DNA of 64,000 nt from Gonocerus acuteangulatus (lineage: Eukaryota; Arthropoda; Insecta; Hemiptera; Coreidae): positions 39,280,054 through 39,344,053 of the forward strand of contig OX328123.1 in the NCBI GenBank assembly GCA_946811695.1. Reading direction: 5' to 3'. The stretch's first letter is position 1. Every line of letters starts with the position of its first letter. The notes under the pieces were generated by a model that had not been told where the DNA came from, did not search any database, and saw nothing but the letters and a program-made list of their open reading frames with translations. A program made the translations under genes and the position numbers. Below are positions 54,942-64,000 of this stretch, piece by piece.

Positions 54942-55082
54942 TACAGATTTGAACCACCGTTATTTTCTTTCTGTAGGGGTTCTAAAACGCAAAATTTTCT
55001 AGTCGGCACTTCCGGATTGTTTCATGAGGCCAACCTTATAAGCGGGGTTCCTCCCTATGAAGAGAGAAGGAACCGCGCTAAA
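53613..55082 (+). mobile_element. HINE-B copy with two 3' termini
   Basis: 5' end GACCGACTCGCAGG (one change), TTAGCGCGGTTCC, interior units, a complex (AT)n (54302-54410), then a first 3' terminus at 54460-54568 (GCACTTCCGGATTGC, hairpin TCTCCCTATGGAGATAGGGAG, CGCGCTT). A second pre-(AT)n block (GGTTAACGAACTTGACC), (AT)n 54899-54936 and a second terminus ending GAACCGCGCTAAAA at 55082 follow. It is either a tandem or end-nested arrangement of two copies. Confidence 0.65.
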
Positions 55083-55084
55083 AC

Positions 55085-56205
55085 TAACAACTTTGAAGTT
55101 TTAAGCACTTATCTTTTCGATTGACACATTACAACAGAATCTATTTTGTAGAGAAGTTAGTAACCTTTGGAATAGCCGCCTTCCACTTACTACGATTTCC
55201 CAACCGTTTTCGAAATATTTTAGAAAATATTCTGAGATCCGAAAACTTTGTATCACCATTAATAAAATTTGATTTTCCATATACTTCTTACCTCCAAACG
55301 ATACCAAAGTTCAAATATCTTAGATTAGATGAATGTCAAATACCTGGTACCAAGTTTGAAGTGAACCAATCATCGTTTCTGAATACCCAAACAGAAAATT
55401 AGTTTGGAAAAGTATATCTATCATTTTTTCGCGTAAACGGTTACAGAAATCGCTTTAAAATGATTTCATTTGTTTTCCTACGTTAAGGAACCTATATACC
55501 GAGTACCTGCAAGCATATGGACTCGAAAATGTAAGCGTTCCGATTTCTTCGCCCAAAGTTTGCTCCAAAAACCATGTTCCAGTGCAAGGATTCAGCTAGT
55601 TAATGACCTTGAACTTTCAAAGGAAAAGAAAGACTTTTGTACCAAATGTCATCAAAATCGGACCATTTTTGAGCCGACGATGAACTTCTTAATAATTCAA
55701 TCCCCCTAAAAGTACTTAAAAATTTGAATATAAAAAAAACCTTTCTTCTTTCTTTTTTTTTTTAAGCGAGTGTTTAAATTCTAAACGTATTGTCCTTGCA
55801 AAATTTCGAATTTTTGTGTCAAGTGGTTCGGGATACTATTACCTCGGATGGACCAGGGCGTTAACTCTATGAGGGACAAAATCACAGTTTATTCTAGTAA
55901 TTCAAGGACTGCCATCATAGTTGAAATTAACCTAAATTAAAAATAATACTATGAAATAATGTACGGTAACAGCTGTTCTGTTATCGTCCTAGCAACGCAT
56001 GCTGCCTAGGCGTGCATACTCTAACTAACTAAAACTTTAATCCCCTCTAAAAATACTTAAAAATTCGAATATCAAAGATTCCTTTCTTAGCGAGTGCCTA
56101 CGTTCTATAGGGAGTGTCTATGCAAAATTTAAAATTTTTCTGTCTAGTGGTTTGGGCTGGGCGATGATAGGTCAGTGAGTCAGTTTGAGTGGTATTTGAC
56201 AAATA
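55085..56205 (+). mobile_element. element E, 5'-truncated copy
   Basis: TTTTAAGCACTTATCTTTTC, CAAACAGAAAATTAGTTTGG, GAACCTATATACCGAG, AGCGAGTGTTTAAATTC, CTTAGCGAGTGCCTACG, ending GTCAGTGAGTCAGTTTGAG near 56195. It parallels 45325-46540 block by block and directly precedes the next copy. Confidence 0.55.
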
Positions 56206-56213
56206 TATAGTAG

Positions 56214-57378
56214 ACTAGCTGAATACCCGTGCTTCGTCACGGCAGATAAGTAGTTATTTTCTTGCGTTAAATAATGTTTCATTAAAATTACGTTACTATA
56301 CAATTTTATGCAGTTTATTATAGTACGGTTTCCGTCATACTATATGTTATTCAATGGGCGTTAAAATTTAAAAGTTTATTGAGAGGAGATCGTTGACCGT
56401 AGATGATGCAAGGTAGGGATTGTCGGGGTTCGGCCACTGTTTAAAAGTTTATGTTTCCAAAAAGTTATTTGGAAACACCCATTATATTTGCGAGCATTAC
56501 CAATGTTATAGGCGAGGAGGCTGTGCAAGGGTTCCGGATATTATTACCTCACCTAGAAAACTCTAAGGATAGGCTTACCATACATCACGGTTTGACCGGG
56601 ACTGTCCCGGTATTTTGCAATTGTTTCGGTGTCCCGCCCGGTTTTATCAATGTCCCGGAAAAGGCTGTAAGATGTAAAAAGTAATGAATTCATGTTTATA
56701 AGAATCTTTTATAAATCGGTTACTTTTCTACAATCAACAGTTTTACTACTGCTCACAGTGTCAAAGATATGAGAAGTAATCTAACTGTAAAACGCTGGAA
56801 CTACGTGCACAGCGCTGCTAGCTGCCAGACACTACTATTTGGATGAGAGATTTTTTTAAGAAAATCAAGTAGCAAAAAAAGTTCCGTTCTTATTTTTATG
56901 GTTTGGGTAGACTAACAGTCCAGGATCCCCTCTTCCCGTTACTTGCTAGGCTTAATGTGTCTCGGTTTAACTCTCCAAAAATATGGCAAGCCTATCTGAC
57001 GGGAACAGGGAGAAAAGAAACACAATTAAAACTCTATGAGTGACAGTTTATTTCTAGTAATTCAAGGACTGCCATCATAGTGGAAATTAACCTCAATTAA
57101 AAATAATACTATGAAATAGATAATGTACGGTAACAGCTGTTCTGTTATCGTCCTAGCAACGCTTGCTGACTAGGCTTGCGTGCTCTAACCAACTCAAACT
57201 TTAAACCCCTCAAAAAATACTTAAAAATTCGAATATCAAAAAATCCTTTCTTAGTGAGTGCCTACGTTATATAGGGAGTGTCCATGCAAAATTTCAAAAT
57301 TTTCTGTCGAGCGGCTTGGACTGGGCGAAGATAGGTCAGTGAGTGAGTGAGTGGTATTTGACAAATATATAGTAGATA
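56214..57378 (+). mobile_element. element E, copy 3, interrupted by a MITE
   Basis: It starts ACTAGCTGAATACCCGTGC and ends GTCAGTGAGTGAGTGAGTGG, TATTTGACAAATATATAG, with TAGTAGA on both outer sides (56207-56213 and about 57369-57375), which may be a duplication. The 56570-56994 stretch is foreign. Confidence 0.55.
56570..56994. mobile_element. hAT-type MITE
   Basis: Ends TAGGCTTACCATA and, inward from the right, TAGGCTTGCCATA match with one difference. The left subterminal part has GACCGGGACTGTCCCGG and TGTCCCGCCCGG, a GC-rich palindromic cluster typical of hAT ends. Flanks TCTAAGGA and TCTGACGG agree at five of eight bases, a worn 8-bp duplication at best. Confidence 0.6.
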
Positions 57379-59269
57379 AAAAATTATTTGTAATAACAAA
57401 AAACACTTTGCCCTAAAATGTTAATAGATTATTTATGAAAAAGTGTTTCTATTTTACAAAACAAACTACGGTTAAATGCCAAAATAAAGAGTGTACAAAA
57501 TTATTAATTAATCCTCCCATTTTTCACATTTTTTGATTAAAAAGACTTCAAGTTGTTAAAAAGAACAAGTCAAATCACTCCAATCGTAAAGATTCTTCCG
57601 ATAATTTGAGTGGTTCCCAAGATTGATTAAAAAAAAAGAAACCTTTCTTCAAACTTGTTCATAAAGCTTTTAGGAATAAAGCTGACTTACATTTAATCTC
57701 AATACCCCTGCAAACTGTGTTCGGAGCAATAATAGAAATAATTTTGCTTGGTTATTGTCACTATAAAAATAGTTAAGAAAGCTATGCATTAGTAATATAA
57801 ATAGGAATAAAACTGAAATATGGAACAATACTCTCAAGGTTTACTCATTGCGTAGTAGGAAATTTATTTTCACGATGTGGATAACAAACGTCCAAAATGT
57901 CATTCTTTTTCTCCTGGAAAAATGTTTTCAACAGCTCAGTCAGGTAGCAAGGTTCTGTTGGATAGGGAATGAGTATTGAAAACTAGGAAAAATTGACAAG
58001 CGTGGACATTTTGGACGTTTAATTTTCATAATGTTTGCTGATATTACAAAACGTTTCCAAAAGGATATTTCTCGTTCAAATCTTAACTTCATAAATTACT
58101 TAATAGTCATAAAAATTAATGCAGCAAAAAAAATCGGGGATTTTCTTTTTGTACAAGTCCATGGTAACTTCTATAAAAAAGCTGAGAAACGTTTTTCCCG
58201 AAGCATCCTTTTCAAGGTAAGTCAGACATGATAAGCCTGAAGAATGAATATAGGAGGCATTGTGGTCAAGTTCAAAGGGAGCTTAAATAAAGTAAGCTCT
58301 TGACTATTCGGAAGATATGTAATAGTGAGTTTTCGGAGAAGACCGGTCATACGGTCATGGATTATTCACAGCTGTTCCATATGAATGAGGTGTCTAGAGA
58401 AAGCCAGACAGACTAAATCTATTACTATCTAGGACTATACGAACCTTGAATAGATCCACTTGAAAAATCTGCAAGATCAGATTCAAACTTTTCTGCGGAA
58501 TTTCTTTTCATAAAATGTCCAGAGGAGCTTGCCAGAGGAGCAGTTTGTTAGGACTTAAAAATACGTGATTAGTACTCAAAAATAGACAGCTACCATGTTT
58601 CTATATGAAATTAACATTTTTTCCTTTCACTAGAAAAATGTTGTATAGAAATTAAGAAGTGCTTCGAGTTGTTGAAATTTACAAAACAAGATAAGCATTA
58701 GTTAAAATCACTACCAATAATTGCAGACAAGGGTTTAGTTAAACGAAATTAACTATGAAATATTAATTATGATCATCTTTAATATGTACTCAATATTTTT
58801 ATTTATTGATTGTTCCTGAAAAAAATATTTTCTATTTTGCTGCTGATTTGCCAAAAGTGCCGCTATCTGATGTACATTATCGGCTGGAATATCATAAGAG
58901 TGAGCTCAAATCCCAAAGGGCCTCAGATTTCGGAAGATGAAAGCTTCGCGGTTTAGAGTAATTTAATCAGGGCTGAAACTACTAGACATCTTCATGGATA
59001 TATCAGAAGGTTCGAATAAGCATGGAAGTATATTTATCGCAAAACATCACTAATAATGAATAAAAAGAAAACAGAGATAGCTTTGATAATATAGACAGAT
59101 ACAGTTCTCACCTCCAATGCGAAAGAAGGAGCAATAAATTCATCTATGTGACAAACGTCTGAACGATTTCATTCATTATCATGATTATTTCATACGTCAA
59201 AATTGATAATGCAAAAGGGAGCTTGCTAAAGAAACGTATTGCAGGTTTTGAACCATATCTACGAAATTA
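57379..59269. other. no gene recognised; one short inverted repeat
   Basis: AACGTCCAAAATGTC (about 57888-57902) is inverted at about 58005-58020, which could mark a 135-bp MITE. Other open stretches (for example 58031-58231) have no recognisable domain. Confidence 0.4.
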
Positions 59270-59631
59270 AAAAAAAAAAAAAAAAAAAAAAAATCAGTCC
59301 CGTAACAGCCCACAAGGGCCCTGAGTTGTAGATACTATAGAGGTATATGATTCATGACCCTACGGCACACTAGGGAGGATTTATGGTCAGTACTATGCTC
59401 TGGCAGCCTAATTTCCCCCTATGATGCATTGACTGCTAGGGTCATTAGCATCGCCGTAATAAATTAATTAAAGGCAGGCTGGGTTGGCCTGGGGACGGTC
59501 AAGGAGGCCGAATCCAACCCATGAAAGAAGACACTAGAAGATAAAAATCTTTAGTGCTTGCTCGGGATTTGATCTCAGGTGCTCCAGTATATAAGCCCAA
59601 TGTTCCACCACTGTGAGCGGACCTCGCCCAC
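59270..59631 (-). mobile_element. SINE-2, full-length copy with T24 3' end
   Basis: The minus strand runs from a decayed tRNA-like head (GCGAGGTCCGCTCACAGTGG, GAGATCAAATCCCGAG) through CACTAAAGATTTTTATC and GTCATGAATCATATACC to GGGCCCTTGTGGGCTG, ACGGGACTGA and 24 T. Its whole length parallels 28758-29103. Both end in oligo-T, so this is a family property. Confidence 0.75.
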
Positions 59632-60853
59632 TCTACGACGTTAACGTTTGACAAATGTCTTGTAGAATGAGCTAGAAAACATTATTTAAACAACATATTT
59701 ACTCCGATAATGTGTTAAATCTCCTTGGTCCTTTCAGATTCTTGTGTGTTAACACACCTTCATTATTGGTAAAGAACTCTTAAGTAGGGAATTAACAATG
59801 ATTACATTTAGATAATTATAACAGATTATTTAAAGTTTCTATAAGATAGCCTAAATGCATATTGAATTAGGTCTGTTAAATACAGTGATGACCAGATCGA
59901 GACTAAAGGGGAGTGTCTCCCTCTGCTTTTCCTTCACTCCGAGGGAAGTAGTTTAGGGGCTTCCTATTTTTCTACTAGAGCCGGTGTAAATAATTGCTCT
60001 GTGTTAGTGAGAGATGAGAACATCCCCTGACTATAGAGATGGGATTCAAGAAGGGTTTGTAGCTAAAGGCGCAAGCTGTACGGCTTGAGATATGCTCTCG
60101 ACCCAGTCTAGCACTTTGGCTCGGATCCAGGCCCGACCTCCCTTTTCAGGGGTACAACACTAAATATCAATCCGAGATGGCTCTCATGTCGGATAGGGAG
60201 GTTCTTTCCAACAACCACCCCATCAAACTAGTCTTATGCATTTTTTATCATTTTCCTAGAAATAATATTTTTCCCCAGTGTCCTTCCAAGGCCGGATTCA
60301 AGTTTCAATTAAAACTTTATAATTTCTTTGGACTTAAAACATCAAAAAGTACATAAAATACGATTTTCAGTTTTGATAAGGCTATTAAAAATTAAGACTT
60401 AAATCATAGTAGACAGATCCCAGTTATCAAACATGTTAGATTACACCTACTGTTTTTTTTTTGTTTTTTTGCGGCTTCTAATGAAATGTTGAAATGGAAT
60501 GTTGCATCAGATGTTGTAATTTCAATTTTGTAATTGTAGAAATGTTTATTGGTTATATTAATGTTATGGACAAAGGAGAGTCGCCTTTGTTGCGAGTGCT
60601 CAAGAATAAATAATAAGAAGAAAACTTTATGAACAAATAATAAAGTGAGCTGGCCAACTTTATCGGGATGCTGGCCACACAGCATGCTTATCCACCTGTT
60701 CTGGTATTACTTTCTAAATTCTGGTGTTTCATTTGCAGTCTGTTCTTCATTGAGTGGTGTAAACATCCTTCACAAATATTCTCATTAGGGAAACACTTTT
60801 TTTCTTTGTCTTTTACTTTTAATTCCTTTTCTCAAGGAGCTTAAGAAAAAAAA
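59632..60853. other. no gene recognised; GC-richer block 59880-60240
   Basis: 59880-60240 is more GC-balanced than its surroundings (GACCAGATCGAGACTAAAGG, GACCCAGTCTAGCACTTTGG, CAGGCCCGACCTCCC). I found no ORF, copy or RNA signature that explains it. Confidence 0.35.
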
Positions 60854-61138
60854 GTCCGACTCGCAGGAACTGCAGCATCTTAGCGCGGTTCCGTTCATGT
60901 CCCTAGTGCCATTTGATAAGCTTAGAAAAGAAATAAACTTATTTTTTTTTTTTATATATCTCGTGAAAATTGTCAAAATCCTCTCGAACATCTCGAATAA
61001 AAGTGATATTAAAGCGTCAGGGACACCGACAGTAGCTAACTTTTACACAGAAGCGGAAATTACAGAATCTGGCTCTCATTCTAAAGCAAAGCTCTATAAA
61101 TCAATACAAAATATGCCTAATAAAGCCTTTCTAGAGGT

Positions 61139-61410
61139 TACAGAAGCATGGGCGTATATGAGGGGGGGGAGGGCTGAGGGGGCTCCAGCCCCTCCCGAAA
61201 TTTTGAATTGATGATAAAAACTTCTCGTAAAACCCTTAAAAATAAATTAAATAAGATCACTTAGTTCATAAAACATATTTTATTTTACGTGTAATAGCGT
61301 TTTAGTTGCCTAAAACTATTCCAAGCTCTAAATATTTAGTATTCCATACCCTGGAAATGGTCTCAGCCCCCCCCCCCGAAATTGTTTTTATATACGCCCA
61401 TGTACAGAAG
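61139..61410. mobile_element. MITE-M, copy 2, with perfect 8-bp duplication
   Basis: TACAGAAG stands at 61139-61146 and 61403-61410. Between them, CATGGGCGTATATGAG and the right end TATATACGCCCATG are inverted. Both ends continue into G-rich / C-rich complementary stretches (GGGGGGGAGGGCTGAGG and CAGCCCCCCCCCCGAAATT). An 8-bp duplication fits hAT-like transposition. It is inserted within HINE-B. Confidence 0.8.
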
Positions 61411-62540
61411 GATCAAGAAGAAGTACACAAGATTGAGTAGAATACCCTGCCTAATATAGCCTATATAGAATAATATGCCGAATAAAACCTATCTAGTAAG
61501 TACACGAGGACAAATAAAAGTCTTGACGAATAACAAGTCAAGAAAAAAAACTTTATTTAACAAAATAAAACAAAGTTTAGTTGCCCAACTACAATAGAAT
61601 AATATACCTAATTAAGTCCATGGAGTAGACACAAATGGACCAAAAACAAGTCTTGTGGAATATTGTTTTTTTTTTCTAATTAAATACTTTTTATCAATAT
61701 TTAGTATATAACCTTTGTTGAAAACTATTGATTGCTAATTGATGAATCGGTTTACAACTAAGTAGTCTTTATGAATATTTAGTATATAACGTTATGTTTG
61801 GATCTGAGTTTTTGGGGTGCTCTCCGCCTAGGCTTTGTATTTGTGTCGGCAGATACCTGGGGTATATTTACAGCTCTTGAGGATTAAATCTTAGCAGGTA
61901 AATTTCCTGCGGCCCCCTTGTTCTACGGGCATTGAACCGCCATATTCGCTCATAGTATCTAACCGTTGTGAAGTTTATTTTTTGGATTTAGGCCTTAATA
62001 TACGTATGTAGACTAAATCATAGCAAGAAGTAATCCTCCGTCGTCGGTTCTTCACTATGTAGACTCGCTAATGTTATCCAACCTTAGATACATCGTATTT
62101 AAAATCCACAGCAAAAACACGACATTTCATCAGAATCCCCTGCTGAATTAAACTTATATAGAATAATATGCACAATAAAGCCTATCTAGTGGATAAAAAT
62201 AGAGGAAAAAAGCCGTTCGTGGTGGTAGAAAATCTTAAAAGTATTTCGCTCAGAAATCTCCGAAATATTGTCACTAATTTTACGTATCCTGTTTTATAGC
62301 CAAATAGATTTATATTCTATAATCAATAAGAAAAACCTACTATCAATAAAAAACTATGGGTAACAGATGAAAATAGGGAATACCAAGAATAATTCTAAAG
62401 AACGAAATCAACACCAGTACTGTAATCTAGATATTCATACGGCATCTTCGAATTCTAACAAACAAAATATTGATTCTAATTATACGTATCCTGTTTTATT
62501 GACAAATACATTTGACTACTATAAGCAATTAAAAACACTA

Positions 62541-62643
62541 GGGAATATGCCAAAGAACTCGGAGTAGGAGCCTCGACAGTTTCAAGACATTTGAAGGAAA
62601 TCGACAAATCCAAAACTGACATTTCATACGGTACAGCCTGATA
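62541..62643 (+). pseudogene. mariner HTH fragment plus TIR, captured in HINE-B
   Basis: Almost identical to 1757-1860: YAKELGVGASTVSRHLKEI coding, then the mariner end TACGGTACAGCCTGATA. The flanks are also shared with the other HINE-B copy, so the capture preceded duplication. Confidence 0.7.
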
Positions 62644-63741
62644 TATTTTTAACAATGAATAGTTTTTCTTATTTTAATTAATCTGTTTTATTGTCAAATA
62701 CATTATCCAACTTTAAGCAATTAAAAAATAACAAGGAATAAAAACAAACAAAAAGAACCGTTCGAATAAACGAAATCAATTACTTCAAAGTTTAAGCACT
62801 TATTTCTCCGATTGACATAGCCTAATCAAAAATTGTTTCAGAATCTTTTTTGTAGAACATTTAGTAAGCTTTCGCATGGTAACCCTCCGTTTACCAATAT
62901 TCCTAACCGTCTTCGAGATATTAGGGAATGTATGCGAAGTTCCCAAAACATTTCATGTCTGTTAATAAAATATTTTATTCTAATCCTTCCTTAGCTCCAA
63001 ACGTAACCAAAATTTTAACATATTAGTGTTGATGAAATTCAAACATGCAGAAAATGTTTCAACTAAATCCCATAATTTTAAGTATGAAAATCAAAGACAA
63101 AAAGACCAGTTCGAATAAGCGAAATCAATTACTTTAAAGTTTTAAGCACTTATTTCTCCGATTGACATCGCCTAATCAAAACTTTCATTAGAACCTTTTT
63201 TGTAGAGCATTTAGCAAGCTTTCTAATGGTATTCTTCCGTTTCCCAAATTCTCAACCTTTTTCGAGATATTAAGGAAAGTATACAAAGTTACCAAAACCT
63301 TTTTATGTCTGTTAATAAAATATTTTATTCTAACCCTTCCTTAACTCCAAACGCAACCAAAATTTCAACATATTAGTTTTAATGAAAGTAGAACATGCAG
63401 TAAATGTTTTAACTGAATCCCATGGTTCTAAGCACCCAAACCAAAAACGGCATTCAAAACTTATTTTTTCAGTTTTCTCGAAAACGGTTAAAGCTATCGC
63501 CTTGAAAATGGTTCCATTCGTTTTCCTAGCCCAAGAAGCCTATAAAAAGAGTACTTACAAGCTTATGAACTCAAAAACGTAGGCGTTACGATTTTATTTG
63601 CGCGAATTTCGCCCCAAACGCCATCTTCCAGTGGGCGGATTTTGCTGGTTAACGAACTTGACCTTTCAAATTGGACGACAGATTTTTGTACCAAATTTCA
63701 TCAAAATCGGACCATCAGGGAAGCCAGAAATGAGCGAACAG

Positions 63742-63806
<65 letters not shown>

Positions 63807-64000
63807 CAAATTTGAACCACCGTTATTTTCGGTCTCTAGGGGTTCTGAAACGCGAAATGTTCTTGTCGGCACTTCCGGATTGTTTCATTGTATCAACCTT
63901 ATAAGCGGGGTTCCTCCCTATGGGGGAGGGAGGAACCGCGCTAAAAAGTCTGTAGATTATTTTCACCTTGACAAAATGAAATAAGAAAATAAAATAATAA

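Larger units (their letters stand above)
60854..63944 (+). mobile_element. HINE-B, longest copy with both ends
   Basis: GTCCGACTCGCAGG start and TTAGCGCGGTTCC at 60882 are matched by GGAACCGCGCTAA at the 3' end (a perfect 13-base inverted repeat), inside the hairpin TTCCTCCCTATGGGGGAGGG. The interior includes MITE-M, repeated units with AGCACTTATTTCTCCG (62790, 63145), the mariner HTH piece, GGTTAACGAACTTGACC, (AT)n at 63747-63806 and TTTTCGGTCTCTAGGGG. Length is 3.1 kb. No Rep/helicase is encoded, so it is non-autonomous. Confidence 0.7.

Overview
This is a eukaryotic nuclear window, most likely from an arthropod with a large, transposon-filled genome (an insect is my best guess). The sequence is AT-rich, has one 200-base assembly gap, is dominated by (AT)n tracts, and carries SINEs with tRNA-like pol III heads plus degraded copies of most metazoan transposon classes. 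No complete protein-coding gene is visible. The only probable host coding sequence is one GC-rich exon on the minus strand (33358-33548) with clean splice sites. It encodes the first half of an immunoglobulin-like domain, perhaps the first domain of an off-track/PTK7-type receptor. The rest of the window would then be intron or intergenic repeat.

The main building blocks are non-autonomous Helitron-like elements that look like Helentron-associated elements (HINEs). Families A (8943-10233, 15664-16672, 23155-24360, 51528-52784) and B (1-145, about 1055-3144, 53613-55082, 60854-63944 and pieces) share a scaffold. It consists of a GTCCGNCNCGCAGG 5' end, a subterminal inverted repeat, an internal repeat body, a GGTTAACGAACT block, an (AT)n tract, a TTTTCGGTNTCTA block and a 3' hairpin ending in GCTAA. 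A third 3' end type lies at 905-1035. Family A contains a 143-bp internal tandem repeat. An unrelated 142-bp minisatellite sits at 42218-43148, next to a 5S rRNA-derived pseudogene.

Retroelements: Penelope-like fragments occur at 10579-10848, 23968-24190, 25041-25895, 29748-30265 and 40375-41330, and five carry hammerhead-ribozyme-like motifs. One sits in a perfect palindrome of about 491 bp, and one GIY-YIG fragment lies between two copia pol remnants. Jockey-like LINE fragments are at 50640-51515 (RT), 28370-29345 (RNase H plus zinc tail, split by a SINE) and 22117-22650 (zinc tail and 3' end), with a possible ORF1 remnant at 472-819. Two tRNA-derived SINE families are present; the second ends in oligo-T rather than oligo-A.

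DNA transposons: a 2.18-kb hAT-like element with 600-bp TIRs and an 8-bp duplication (33879-36073), a mariner deletion derivative (19075-19551) whose 3' end is also found inside HINE-B copies, a Tc1 transposase remnant (44362-44830), a TIR element that split a SINE (11398-12797), several MITEs and foldback repeats. All recognisable mobile ORFs are truncated or broken.
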